DNA from: Chaetoderma sp. LZ-2023a
Lineage: Eukaryota; Mollusca; Caudofoveata; Chaetodermatida; Chaetodermatidae
Assembly: GCA_034401795.1 (NCBI GenBank)
Contig: CM067367.1
Span: 32,315,733 to 32,379,732, forward strand
Length of the DNA: 64,000 bases
Direction: 5' to 3'
The notes beneath the pieces were generated by a model. The model saw only the letters and a program-made list of their open reading frames with translations. It was not told the DNA's origin and did not search any database. Below, one piece after another: positions 10,251-20,605 of this stretch (position 1 is the stretch's first letter; every line of letters begins with the position of its first letter). The translations under genes and the position numbers were made by a program.

Positions 10251-10330
<80 letters not shown>
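10249..10330. repeat. (ATA)n microsatellite at a splice acceptor
   Basis: 82 bp of (ATA)n, which is (TAT/TTA)n on the sense strand. It ends about five bases from the SRCR-2b exon. Confidence 0.95.
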
Positions 10331-10767
10331 TGTAAATCTGCGTGCTGAATTTGTTTTAACAAGAACAGCATAAAACCAGTTCTTCGCGGACCATGCAATT
10401 TCCCTGGACATTTCGCTCATTTATATACTATGGATATATTTGTTTGCAACATAAATTTAAAATTTCTTGTAAACTATTTTGGCCATTGGAATTCTGGAAA
10501 TTTCCCCTCATAGAAATCCTTGTCTCGAATCAGGTAAAACTGTGAACCGATTTTAGCAGAATTGCGATCGTTTTCGACAAATTGCCGAAATGACGGACAG
10601 AGCACTTATTTGGGGATTTTTACAACATATTTTATTGTAACATCTGTACAATGGGATTGGGCACAAGTTCTGGCAACTTATTCTTGCCCGCTCCATACAG
10701 AATTGTTAGACGGCAGCATATAATTAAACTTATATACACAATTTATATTTATATTTACATAAATCAG

Positions 10768-10770
<3 letters not shown>

Positions 10771-10813
<43 letters not shown>
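10771..10813. repeat. (GA)n microsatellite
   Basis: 43 bp of pure GA dinucleotide. Confidence 0.95.
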
Positions 10814-10814
<1 letters not shown>

Positions 10815-10920
10815 ACAAATTTACCACACCAGTTAATAATTTTAACATACATTCGATAAATTCAAATATTCGAAGCACTTATTTGTGAATAGTTCTTTTC
10901 ACCTTAGGTAATCTAGAACG

Positions 10921-10958
10921 CACGAGAGCAAGAGAGCGGAAAAGAGAGAGCGAGAGAG

Positions 10959-11021
<63 letters not shown>

Positions 11022-11087
11022 GAGAGACAGAGAGAGAGGAGAGAGAGAGAGGGGGGGGGGGGGAGAGAAGAGAGTGGGAGAAGAGAG

Positions 11088-11126
<39 letters not shown>

Positions 11127-11205
11127 AGAAGAGAGTGGGAGAAGAGAGAGCGAGAGAGAGAGAGAGAGAGAGAGAGGGGGGAGAGAAGAGAGTGGGAGAA
11201 GAGAG

Positions 11206-11264
<59 letters not shown>
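10921..11264. repeat. (GA)n tract with internal minisatellite
   Basis: About 344 bp of GA-rich sequence. Within 11,030-11,220 a longer unit repeats: a G-run, then GAGAAGAGAGTGGGAGAAGA, then GAGAGC(GA)n. Three copies are visible. Confidence 0.95.
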
Positions 11265-11380
11265 TACTGACTCAAGCCTTTGCACTCTGGCCTGACGATG
11301 TACTTAGTTACTCTAGTGACATAGATAGTCAATCCATTGACCTCAAATGCAAAGTAATCATAAACTGTCCTAATATGATG
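11265..11380 (+). CDS. Weak candidate exon, function unknown
   Basis: A plus-strand open frame directly after the (GA)n tract that ends at a good donor (GATG|GTAAGT). It translates as LTQAFALWPDDVLSYSSDID, then SIDLKCKVIINCPNMM. No domain is recognised. The acceptor would have to be an AG inside the GA microsatellite, so the call is doubtful. Confidence 0.2.
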
Positions 11381-11571
11381 GTAAGTGCTGAATCTTGTAA
11401 CGCTACTGTCTTACATTCCAGAGTTACGGTCAAAATTGTATAATCTGGTATATACTTCGTGGCCTAGATATTAGACGCTGTGTCCTGAAACTCACAGAGA
11501 CTATAATGTTGTTCCAAATTTGGTGATTCTAATGACTTGCATTCCCGACTCATGTGTAATATCTATATTTA

Positions 11572-11638
<67 letters not shown>

Positions 11639-11801
11639 CATGCTTGTCTGCCTGCCTGCCTGCCTGCCTGCCCGCCTGCCTGCCTGCCTGCTTGCCTCTC
11701 TGCCTGCTTGTCTGCCGCCTGCTTGTCTGCCTGCCTGCTTGTCTGCCTGTCTGCTTGTCTGCCTGCCTGCTTGTCTGCCTGCCTGCTTGTCTGCCTGCCT
11801 C

Positions 11802-11888
<87 letters not shown>

Positions 11889-11890
11889 GC
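11572..11890. repeat. (CTGC)n to (CTGT)n microsatellite
   Basis: Over 300 bp of tetranucleotide repeat that grades from TGCC to mixed TGCC/TTGT and then to pure TGTC. The long open frames on both strands are compositional. Confidence 0.95.
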
Positions 11891-12189
11891 GCATAGTGAC
11901 ATACATATGCAAATCCTTACAGATTTGATCTTATCTTCTCTGCCATAGGCAACAACAGTTTACAGTAAAAGTGTTAAAAATATATGTGTTTGTTGGAACA
12001 TTACAACAGGTATTGAACTATGTTATACACTTACTATATGCTCACATTGGAAGCCAGCAGAACAATGACTAGCATCAGCATTATGAGAATGATTTTATAC
12101 CGACAATTGTGCACTGGCGAAGAAATAGAATCTGAAACTGGAAGCCACGTACTGAAGTAACTGTAAATCTTCGATGCCTGGCCATTGAA

Positions 12190-12895
12190 ACTTAGTATAC
12201 GATCTCTTCTAACATGATAATTGAACATGTCTGGGCAAATAGATTTGATTTCTGCCAAAATCGAACACTGGTAACTTTGAGGCCAATGTGGTAGCCTTTC
12301 CACTGAGCCTGGGACCCAGTGGTGATAGAAAAACACGAACGGATATCACAGGGTATCATCTAGTATGTCCATTTACGTTTTGTCGTGAAAGGGATTTCTT
12401 GTCTACAAAAAAATGAAAACCGGTAACTTTGAAGATCAAGCTATTCCCTTCACCCTGTGTATATGTAACTTCTAATATGTCCGTTGACATTTTCTGATGA
12501 AAGTGAGTTAATTTTTGTCAAAAAATAAAACAGTTAAATTTGAGATTTTGTAACTTTAAGGCTCAACGGGTGCCCTTCTCCTGGGTTTATGGCCCATTGT
12601 GTGATGATAACATTAAAGAAAGCCATAGACTATCTTCTCACATATGTATTGACCGTCTCCGATGGAATTGGCGTCATTTCTGCCAAGAAAAATAGAAACG
12701 CAACGACTTTGATGCCCATGGGGTGCCCTTCCACGTGGGATTGTGACCCAGGGATGATGGAAGCATGAAAGAATTGCATATTGGTATCTTAGTATATGTC
12801 TTTTGAACCTTTCTGGTGTAGGGAACTTCATTTTTTTTCCTAAACGAAAACTAGTAATTTTTATGCCTAAAGCGCACCTTTCCTCTTGGGAAATG
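12190..12895. repeat. Degenerate tandem repeat, period roughly 150-185 bp
   Basis: About four diverged units, each containing a GTAACTTTGA(A/G)G-like word, then GGTGCCCTTCYCCTGGG-like sequence, a GTGACCCAG-like word, and TAGTATATGTCC-like sequence. Examples are near 12,270, 12,430, 12,550, 12,700 and 12,860. No coding potential is seen. Confidence 0.6.
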
Positions 12896-13484
12896 AGGCC
12901 GCCAGATCAATCAGACGCTTCAGGACGCCACTGGTAACATCCTGACCAAGTGGTCAGTGGTAGTGGTCCGATCAAAACTCTAAGTGTAGTCGCACTTCAA
13001 AGATCAATACTGAAAATCCCCATACATTTCCTATGGGACTTTATGTGTGGGTAGCTCGAAAACCCTTGGAGGGAAACAAGAGAAAGACAATAGCACACGA
13101 TTCCAGACTGGGTAGCAGAAGTTGAGTTGATCGATAAAAACTGTAGGGAGAATGTGGTGCAAAATTTCTAACCGAGAATAAGAAAGAAGAAAGAAAAAAG
13201 AAGAAGAAACATCCTGAGTTATTTTAATAATCTTTTGCGATTGCATCGCAGATTAATAATGGTGTCAGCAAATATCAAACTAAAATGGCGGCTACACCTC
13301 TAGTTAGTTAAAGTATCTATATTGTACCAAATAGCATTAAATTTATTTTGGATGCACATCTTTTATTAATTAATTTATGAGAACTTTAACCGCAAACGCC
13401 GACATATCTCTTTTGTGTGGATATTGTGTGAGCTATAAAACGTTACGGTAATTAATTGTGGTGGGTGTGGGCATGTGGACATGT

Positions 13485-13495
<11 letters not shown>

Positions 13496-13578
<83 letters not shown>

Positions 13579-13601
13579 ACTACTACTACTAGTACTACTA
13601 C
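13496..13601. repeat. Solitary (TAC)n(TGC)n(TAC)n microsatellite
   Basis: About 106 bp with no retrotransposon attached. Its composite order (long TAC, then about eight CTG/TGC, then short TAC) matches the spacers between the LINE copies at 53,145-53,568 and 60,309-60,446. Confidence 0.95.
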
Positions 13602-13629
13602 AACATACCACTAGCCGTTTGCCATTTAT

Positions 13630-13683
13630 CTGCCTGCCTGCCTGCCAGTCTGCCAGTCTGTCTGTATTTCTGTCTGTATGTCT
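13630..13683. repeat. (TGCC)n/(TCTG)n tract
   Basis: A short, impure tetranucleotide repeat. Confidence 0.8.
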
Positions 13684-13727
13684 CTGTGATTGCTCTTGTT
13701 TGACCATTTTAAGATAAACAATTAGGA

Positions 13728-13832
13728 CCACCCCACCACCCGCACCTCCCCCAACCCCACCCCCGCAACCCCAACACCCCCACCCACCCCACCCACCCCA
13801 CCCACCCCATCCCCCACCCCACCTCCCACCCC
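13728..13832. repeat. C-rich (CCCCACC)n tract
   Basis: About 105 bp of CCCCAC-type repeat of the same kind as those next to the TSP1 and SRCR-2b exons. I find no exon beside it. Confidence 0.9.
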
Positions 13833-13839
13833 GACAGAT

Positions 13840-14299
13840 ATCTTATAATTCCTTTGTCACTTATGCACATGTTTCTAAATTTGTTGACCTGTTTAGACAA
13901 CTGTACACTAAGTACGATTTAAAAAATGATGACAACAGACAAGCTCAGAAATAACTTTAAAATATAATTGGAGTGGACGCTGCTGATACTGGGGAGGCGC
14001 TTGCGGCAGCCTCCGCCATCTTGTCTTGTATATTCAAATAGGATCACGCTTCCTCGGGATCTACTTTTAGTCATGATGCGGACTGTTGCCATCTGTCGAT
14101 CCTTCTTATATAGTCAACCGATCCGGTTCTGAATTCTGAAATACCGGTAGTTTTTGCAATTTCTATAGGAAAATTGCCTGAAAATGACCGCAAATACCTG
14201 TAAAATACCGTTTTGGGGAAGTTGCGAAAATGCATGTTTTTCAGTTTAAAACCCGGTTGACATTTAAAAATTTAATGTACCTGTTTAGTACCTGTGTTG

Positions 14300-14397
<98 letters not shown>

Positions 14398-15930
14398 CTG
14401 TTTTTTCGTATATTTTATGGGTAGTGTGCCATGTTGCCTTTAAATGTGTTAAGACATGCAGATATCATTATTTTATTTGTATTTTTAAAAATATAAATGC
14501 GCTTTTTTGCGTATATTAATTCACTATATCTGTGTTTTGTTCTATTTGTCAAATATGATGTGTTTGAGCGATGTCAACAATGAAGTGGAGTGATTCAAAT
14601 AAACGGAAAACTAAAAAAATCAAAATCTAGTCACATTGCTACGGCGAAGTCCGGGTAAGTTATCGAGGTACTCCGATCAAATTTATCACGGGGTTGATTT
14701 AGCTGTCTACGCATTCACGCACTTTTACTCTGGCTTGAAGCAGGAGTAATCAAGTGAAATTGTACCACGTGATACTGTTATCCCATTATACTCTAGGGCG
14801 TTCGGGTACGTAATCAAGGTAAACGCGGTACCTCGATAACATATTCGAACTTAGCCTCTGTGTGTATGTGTTGCCTGTCGCTGCCTATAGTAAGCTGTTG
14901 TCGGTGGGTGGGAAGTTCTCGTGAAGTGATGTATCGTGTGCATCGTGCGCGTGTTCTTTCCATTTTGTGTTTCAGGCTCTTAGCGTTTCGTTGTCAGTGT
15001 GGTTAGACTCATCAGAGGTCTATTCTATGGAACTGTTTATCCATTAAATAGTTCATAGAATCACGATGACGTCATCACAATCATAATCTCTGGGAGCGAC
15101 GCCATTTATGGAGTGGCTAATTTAACATTACGGGCAATGGGCCGTAAAACTGTAATTACATTTTCTTTACTAACTTGCAAAATTCACTCGTGATGTTTTC
15201 TGATACCGGGCGGGTTTATTACAGATACATACAGGATTTAATGGTTTGAGCTTCATGGAAAATGTAAGCAATGCATTACTTTGGGCAGTCCTCTTAAGCA
15301 TGTAGTAAGTTTGTCCCAACTTCAATGGCGACCGATCTCAAGATGCCCGGATGTGCGAAACTATGAATAGGTTATGTTTTCCCTTTTAGTAGAGATACAT
15401 CTACAAGTGATATTGGGCGGGGTTGGTCTAACCCATGGAGAATGTGTATCTGGAAGAGGAAATAACTCCAAATTATCAAGTGTTGGATAGTTAAAGATCA
15501 CGAGGATTTGCCTCCCTTGTTGATAGTTATAAAGTTTTTTAAAATAAAGAGAACATTTTGAAAATTAATATCTCGACAACCGCTTGCGATATCTGAATTC
15601 CGTAACCAGCGTCTGAATCTAGATTTTGCTCCGACTGGAGTAGTCTTAGCGGCGAAACGATATGATCAGAATTGCGTAATTGAGCAGCAACTCAATGTCC
15701 AATACATTTTCTATGGAAAAATTTGTTTGTGATACAAATCTCAGAAACCGCTCATTCGACCAAAAAAAAAGCTTTTTTATGTCCTCTGATGTGGGTCAAA
15801 CAGCTGCTAGAGGACAGCGAAGATTCAACGGGATGTGTGATAAACTCCAGAAAACCATCCGATTAACGCTTCCAAACATTTCATAAGGGACATTTTGATC
15901 ACGAAGAAAAGGATTTCACGGAAACCATGC
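13840..15930. other. Intronic stretch with little recognised
   Basis: Contains the (ATA)n listed separately, and a possible inverted-repeat element at about 14,645-14,866 (GTAAGTTATCGAGGTA against TACCTCGATAACATATT). There is also a somewhat GC-richer patch near 14,870-15,170 with a TGATGACGTCATCA motif. No exon is supported. Confidence 0.35.
14300..14396. repeat. (ATA)n microsatellite
   Basis: 97 bp of pure ATA trinucleotide. Confidence 0.95.
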
Positions 15931-15949
15931 ATTGGATCCAAATCCTGTA

Positions 15950-16204
15950 TAAGTTTACGAATTGTACGCTTTTACTTTTTAATAAACATGTTGTCGAATA
16001 TTTTGAAACTAATATGACTGGGCACTGTTGTTTCCATAGGCACCCAGTCAAATTAGTTTCAAAATATTCAACAGCGAACCTGTATAGTTTTCTGGAAATT
16101 GATAGTCAGGTAGTGCGGGGATTGATTAATCCCTAAACGAGCGAGCTGTCGGTGGAGCTTAGCTAGAGATGGGCGGGGCATAGCTAAAACGGGAAAGGTA
16201 CATT
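15950..16204 (+). mobile_element. M1 MITE, left-truncated
   Basis: Starts in the left arm at GTTTACGAATTGTACG. The hairpin is shortened on one side (TTTCCATAGGCACCCAGTC). The right arm holds GGGCGGGGC and the terminus GGGAAAGGTACATT. The CRE-like part of the left arm is missing. Confidence 0.75.
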
Positions 16205-16288
16205 GGCTTACGTGAAAACGCCGATTTCTCAGAAAATCTTGGTCTGATCGAAATTTTTTCCTAGTCCAAAGAGGATCTCGTGTTTTAG

Positions 16289-16531
16289 AAAGCAATCAGG
16301 ATTTCAGAAAATGAGACAAAAACTGTAGGACAGCAAGTATTTGAAGAATTAATCATTTTTGGCATGAAGAGTGTTAGGCCCTATTTCCTGCAAACGATAG
16401 TCCACATACAGATCGAAATGAGGCCCGATTTGGCTGCCGCTGTTTGCCCCGGAAACAAATCTCTAGGAGAAGAAGCATTTGAAAAAATCTTGATGAAGAC
16501 TAATACTAAGAAGAAAAATAAGAAAGATCCG
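16289..16531 (+). CDS. Candidate exon, unknown protein (plus strand)
   Basis: An open frame on the plus strand bounded by TTTTAG (or TTTCAG at 16,307) and a strong donor CCG|GTAAGA. It reads ETKTVGQQVFEELIIFGMKS, then VRPYFLQTIVHIQIEMRPDL, then AAAVCPGNKSLGEEAFEKIL and a lysine-rich tail. The residue mix is protein-like and not repeat-derived. I recognise no domain. It lies inside an intron of the minus-strand SRCR gene, on the opposite strand. Confidence 0.35.
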
Positions 16532-16567
16532 GTAAGAGAATAATAATCTGCATGCAGAGTTGCGCGC

Positions 16568-16569
<2 letters not shown>

Positions 16570-16645
<76 letters not shown>
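16570..16645. repeat. (TAA)n microsatellite
   Basis: 76 bp of pure TAA trinucleotide. Confidence 0.95.
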
Positions 16646-16646
<1 letters not shown>

Positions 16647-16659
16647 CTAATTTCATATC

Positions 16660-17217
16660 TTTGCACCAAAATGCTTGAAAATAAAATTGTTAAAATAGTA
16701 TCCTTTTAGAGGCTTAAATTGTGTACCTCAATCTAATGAAATAAACGAAATAAATCTTGACATATGATGATTTCATTAAATATTAATAAATATATTTTTT
16801 TAGGTTGTGAAACTGGATTACAGACACGAGTCCCTAATCCAAATTAACAACTAAAAATATTATATTAATTTATGGGGGTGTTAAGTATGACTTCACTGCG
16901 TGTGATTCACAACCCGGAAGTGTGTATTTTGCTTTATTACATCATAAGTACGTGTTTATGACGTCATCATTTGTTGTTAAACAAAAACATTGTATTTGAC
17001 AATAGATCTGAATCCGGAAATACGTCATCACTTAACACGCCCATAGGCCTACGTAGTGAAATCATCATATTTATTTTTACGGAATGAAATCTTCATATGA
17101 TAAGATTTATTTCGTTTCATTACGTCCAGGCACACAATCTAAGCCTCTAAAAGTAAACAATTTTAACCATTTTTATTTTCATACATTCTGGTGTGAATAT
17201 GTACCTTTAACTGTTTA
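16660..17217. mobile_element. M2 MITE interrupted by a nested element
   Basis: The left half runs from TTGCACCAAAATGCTTGAAA, through the centre ACACGAGTCCCTAATCC, to ATATTAATTTATG. The right half resumes at ACGTAGTGAAATCATCATA and ends GGTGTGAATATGTACCTTTA. The interruption at 16,871-17,045 has its own inverted ends. Confidence 0.75.
16871..17045. mobile_element. Nested MITE inside M2
   Basis: 175 bp. The left end TATGGGGGTGTTAAGT pairs with the right end ACTTAACACGCCCATA at 15 of 16 positions. The interior includes TATGACGTCATCA. It splits an M2 copy, so it inserted after M2. Confidence 0.7.
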
Positions 17218-17264
17218 AAATTATATTTGTTATAACTGTCTATTTTATGATAATGGTTTCTCAC

Positions 17265-17427
17265 TTGACCGCCCCTAGTTGACGGCATACCACACCTGCA
17301 TCTATGTTATTGAATAACAAACCACACACAGTTCCCCATTGTCCTTGGTAGAGAATCTCCAAGCGACCCGAATAAGGTAATGTTGCGTTTCCACCAATTA
17401 GTCTCACAGGGATACTAGCATCAGCGT
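17265..17427 (-). CDS. SRCR-2 N-terminal-half exon
   Basis: A minus-strand exon of 163 bp. The acceptor is TTTCCACAG|ACGCTG (phase 1) and the donor TCAA|GTGAGA (phase 2). It translates as [18 protein letters not shown], then [16 protein letters not shown], then [12 protein letters not shown]. These are the canonical opening strands of an SRCR domain with its first two cysteines. Relative to SRCR-1 it is seven codons longer at the N-terminal side. The seam from the preceding exon gives GAC (Asp). Confidence 0.9.
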
Positions 17428-17509
17428 CTGTGGAAATTACAGACAAATGAATGTTTAGGCCCTGGCTCGTTAACGGTCAAACTTTGTTAAGAAAATCAAA
17501 ATATGTATT

Positions 17510-17655
17510 TATTGAATGTCCATTTGCTGGCCATGAGAAGACTATTTTTTGAAAATTTACCAATGGAATGGCTGGCTCGATTATCGAGCCAGTCATTCCA
17601 GTGATAAATTTTCAAAAATAGTCTTCTGACCTGTAAATGGACATTCTGCAAAATG
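17510..17655. mobile_element. M3 palindromic MITE
   Basis: An imperfect palindrome of about 146 bp: GAATGTCCATTTGCTGGCC against GACCTGTAAATGGACATTC, with inner AATTTACCAATGGAATGGC and GTCATTCCAGTGATAAATT around the centre CTCGATTATCGAG. Relatives are at 20,104-20,295 and 39,514-39,750. Confidence 0.65.
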
Positions 17656-17742
17656 ACCGAAGATGTCAGTTTTGGCCGACTTTGCCATCAAACGTGTAAT
17701 ATAGCTTTAAATCAGAAAAACCCATTCGGAAATAAACTATTA

Positions 17743-18075
17743 ACAGTGCATATTCACAGCAGAATGGTTCAAAATAAAATTGTTAAAATTATGTACCTTT
17801 AGAGGCTTAAATTGTGTGCCTAGATGTAATGAAACGAAAGAAATCTTGGCATATGATGATTTCACTACGTATAAGTTGTCAAATTGAATTAGAGGCACGA
17901 GTCCCTAATTCAAATTCACAACTAAACTTACAAAAGTTATTTATATGGAATGAAATCATCATATGTTAAGATTTATTTCGTTTCATTACGTTGAGCTACA
18001 CAATTTAAGCCTCTAAAAGTACAGAATTTCAACAATTTTATTTTTAAGCATTTTGGTGTGAATATGCACCTTTAA
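17743..18075. mobile_element. M2 MITE, nearly full length
   Basis: 333 bp. The left end is TTAACAGTGCATATTCACA and the right end GGTGTGAATATGCACCTTTAA. The halves mirror around AATTAGAGGCACGAGTCCC. TTAA at both ends would suit a piggyBac-type TTAA target, but this is inference from terminal sequence only. Confidence 0.75.
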
Positions 18076-18177
18076 TCGTTCAATAGAATTGCTATATGTT
18101 TGCCTTCATACATCTGACATCCATACATTCATCTGCTTCCCTTATCTTCCTCCCTCCCTCCATCCACACAATCACAC

Positions 18178-18270
18178 ACCCCCCACACATACTCACATAC
18201 TCACGCACGCACGCACCCACGCACGGCACCTCACGCACGTACGCGCACAACCAACGTACGCACGCGCCCA
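18178..18270. repeat. (CACG)n tract downstream of the SRCR-1b exon
   Basis: About 90 bp of CACGCACG and related repeats. On the gene's sense strand this is (TGCG)n and starts about 58 nt after the donor at 18,327. Confidence 0.85.
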
Positions 18271-18327
18271 TGCCATTAATTAATTCATCAAGATACACAT
18301 TCATTATTCATCTGTGTGATGCATTAC

Positions 18328-18500
18328 CCGGATCACAGTCGACACTGACATCTTCATTATGATTGCAGTTTTCGTGGCCAAACCCATTATGTCGACAAGA
18401 TGTCAAGTTCAACTCATGTCCATCACATTCAACGTTGTCCATCCATATCTGACCTCCACCAGTGCCATAGTATGCAAGATTGTACGATCGGGCAGCGACT
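18328..18500 (-). CDS. SRCR-1 C-terminal-half exon
   Basis: A minus-strand exon of 173 bp. The acceptor is GATTTTGTGTAG|AGTCGC (phase 2) and the donor CCGG|GTAATG (phase 1). Together with the exon at 20,324 it completes one SRCR domain: VAARSYNLAYYGTGGGQIWM, then VECDGHELNLTSCRHNGFG and CNHNEDVSVDC. The complete domain has six cysteines and is split over two exons, the pattern known for group A SRCR domains. The seam codon is ACA (Thr). Confidence 0.92.
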
Positions 18501-18604
18501 CTACACAAAATCAACAATAAAATAACACAGTGACTGCTCGGTGTTACACTTAACCCTTTCAATCCGAAAGTCCAAAAATACAAAAATTATTTAAGATTTA
18601 ATAA

Positions 18605-18705
18605 ATGTTATGTTTAATATATTGAAACGACTGGAAGCTGTTGCTGCCTATGGCAGCAAGAGATTCCTGTCAGATTAGTTTCAAAATATTAAACACCTTA
18701 TTTCT
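18605..18705. repeat. M1 hairpin fragment
   Basis: TGTTTAATATATTGAAACGA, a GCTGCCTATGGCAGC turn, and AGTTTCAAAATATTAAACA. Only the hairpin is present. Confidence 0.5.
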
Positions 18706-19212
18706 AGCGACCTTGAAATTTGTATTATGGAAGTACAGAATGCAAAGGCTTTAAAAACGAAAACGCCTCATTTCATACTTTGAATTCAGATGGCACAGTT
18801 ATGCTACACGAAATCAATACATGAAATTTCTAGCTTTTTATCATGCCCTTGAAGAAGGACATTCACGCTTTAATAATTAAATGTTGATACATTTTTCCAG
18901 TCTATGCAGGCGGCCATAATTTACTTTTCAATAATAAGAAACAAGTGCGAATGGGCTATAGTTGGTATCGCCAGTTTTGTTAAAATTATCAAAAACCTTA
19001 CCGACCGACAGACAAACTGACAAACAGATAGACTCGCCAACGGGCAACCTGACCAACCGACAGACAGGGGCGCAACTAGAACTCTATCAGAGCAATCAAG
19101 TTAACTCCCATATATTAAACATTTTATTTTGTGTTTGAAACGCGGATTTGAGATTATTTCTAAGATATATTAATTTCCATTGATGCTGTAGACCAAGGAC
19201 CCTTTATTAGCG

Positions 19213-19407
19213 CTACCCAAGCCCAGGAAGGTGCGCATTATGCTCGTCAACAGCGTACGGAAAGTCATATCCAATGTTCCTATACGCAGCATCCGAGACA
19301 AGATCGATAAGTTCACGGGATCCCGTCAGAGCGGCTTTAAGAGTGAACACAGCTGCGCAAACATAACAGTGTACGGCCCCACTATTGTTTAACGGTAACC
19401 GGAACAC
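19213..19407 (-). CDS. Weak candidate terminal exon, unknown
   Basis: A minus-strand frame ending in TAG that is followed within a few bases by AATAAA. It reads GAVHCYVCAAVFTLKAALTG, then RELIDLVSDAAYRNIGYDF and DEHNAHLPGLG. It is GC-richer than its surroundings. A 55-bp hairpin (19,387-19,441; GTTTAACGGTAACCGGAACA arm) sits at its 5' side. It lies inside the SRCR-1 intron, so it cannot belong to that domain. It may be a retrocopy, a transposon relic or chance. Confidence 0.22.
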   Translation of the reverse strand: MFRLPLNNSGAVHCYVCAAVFTLKAALTGSRELIDLVSDAAYRNIGYDFPYAVDEHNAHLPGLG

Positions 19408-19539
19408 TGTACAAGGTACAATGTTCCGCTTAACGTTAAACCGTCACTAGTACGCGCAATGAATTGTGGGAAGTTGGCTGGATACCGATTATAATAAAAG
19501 TAGAGGAATGGCGGTATGAACTCCAATGGAGGGACCCGG

Positions 19540-19700
19540 TCTGCCACTCAAGTGTCTGACGTCATACTCAATTATGCTATATATTAACGGACTGTACTAA
19601 CATAACAATCATAATGACGTATATCTACATCTGAGAAATGTACGGATAGTATGTCTTTGATAAATTTACAATTTAGTTTTAAAAAATTGTTTTCTAATTC
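19540..19700. repeat. M1 left-arm fragment
   Basis: Contains CTGACGTCATACTCAATTAT and the word GTACGGATAGTATGTCTTTG that precedes the M1 hairpin, but the hairpin itself is missing. Confidence 0.4.
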
Positions 19701-19754
19701 TACTAGCCGTCTTGAGGAACCTTCAAAATCGATTTAACTGGGCCAATGAGAGGC

Positions 19755-20000
19755 ATGGTACAGCTAAGAAATAACTCAGAATGTTTCCAAAGGAAAATAA
19801 AATATACTGCTTGATTTTTTGGTCGTAATTTGATTGGAAGCCATTGCTGCCTCAGGCAGCAATGGCTTCCAATCAAATTAAGTCCAAAATCCTGAACAGA
19901 TAATTTCTTGCACCGTGTTCAAACTTGTACTAACACGTTTTTGTTTTTATTTTGTAAACACGTTAACTTATTTAGGAGCTGCAGGCCTACTGTATTCAGC
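19755..20000. repeat. M1b hairpin repeat
   Basis: The best M1b copy. Arms ATTTGATTGGAAGCCATTG and CAATGGCTTCCAATCAAAT enclose the turn CTGCCTCAGGCAG. Outer words include TTTCTTGCACCGTGTTCA and CTAACACGTTTTTGT. Confidence 0.6.
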
Positions 20001-20103
20001 TAAGCCACAATCCGGATTTACTGAGCACCGATTTCAATACCTTCCTCAGCAGATTCTGTTGTGATTCATAACAAATTCTATAACATACTCAACCTACTTT
20101 AAT

Positions 20104-20295
20104 TAACCCTTTCATGGCGAAAACTATGCAGTGGTTTTGAGGAATGTCCATTTGCGGGCCAAGAGAATACTATTTTCGCTAACCAAGCCATTCATTCCAG
20201 TGGTACATTTTCAAAATTTGTATTTTCTTGGCCTTCAAATTGACATACATAAAGCAAATACTTAGATTTTTTAAACCAAATTTAGCCATTAAAGA
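20104..20295. mobile_element. M3-related palindromic repeat
   Basis: Begins TTAACCCTTTCATGGCGAAA. The arms are GGAATGTCCATTTGCGGGCC and TTGGCCTTCAAATTGACAT around CATTCATTCCAGTGG. Confidence 0.5.
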
Positions 20296-20323
20296 CTAAA
20301 GCATATAAGTTTTGTCTACTTAC

Positions 20324-20465
20324 GTTGGATGGCCAAGTTGTCTGCAGACAACTATGGCACCTTGCGCAGTAAACGAATCATCGCAAACCGTACCCCATTC
20401 TCCACTGTGGTAGATCTCCAGACGACCATTAGTAGGCCGGTTACCACCTACTAGCCGTAATTGAC
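20324..20465 (-). CDS. SRCR-1 N-terminal-half exon
   Basis: A minus-strand exon of 142 bp. The acceptor is CATTAACAG|GTCAA (phase 1) and the donor CCAAC|GTAAGT (phase 2). It translates as [20 protein letters not shown], then [11 protein letters not shown] and [11 protein letters not shown], the textbook SRCR opening. The phase-1 seam to exon 1 (GAA G|GT) gives Glu-Gly directly before QLRLVGG, so the domain begins three residues after the predicted signal cleavage region. Confidence 0.93.
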
Positions 20466-20515
20466 CTGTTAATGTGTAAAATACCGATGTGATGAGAGGG
20501 TGGTCAATAGAGGGA

Positions 20516-20605
20516 TCCATTTCTAGCTATGCTCCGCCCACTTCTAGCTATTCTCCGCCCATTTCTAGCTAGGTTCCACCCGATTTCTATTCGTGTTGGA
20601 ATCGA
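20516..20605 (-). repeat. M1 right-end fragment with local triplication
   Basis: The words TTCTAGCTATGCTCCGCCCA, TTCTAGCTATTCTCCGCCCA and TTCTAGCTAGGTTCCACCC occur in tandem. This is the GC-box segment of M1 amplified three times. Confidence 0.55.

Noticed and set aside
9899..10420. 173-codon minus-strand frame as one protein
   Set aside because: Only its middle is the SRCR-2b exon. The Ile-rich start is (ATT)n and the Gly-rich end is the intronic GGGGTG tract.
10899..11332. Ser/Leu-rich and Arg/Glu-rich frames
   Set aside because: Compositional frames in the (GA)n tract.
11501..11948. Cysteine-rich and Gln/Arg-rich frames
   Set aside because: Compositional frames in the (CTGC)n/(CTGT)n repeat.
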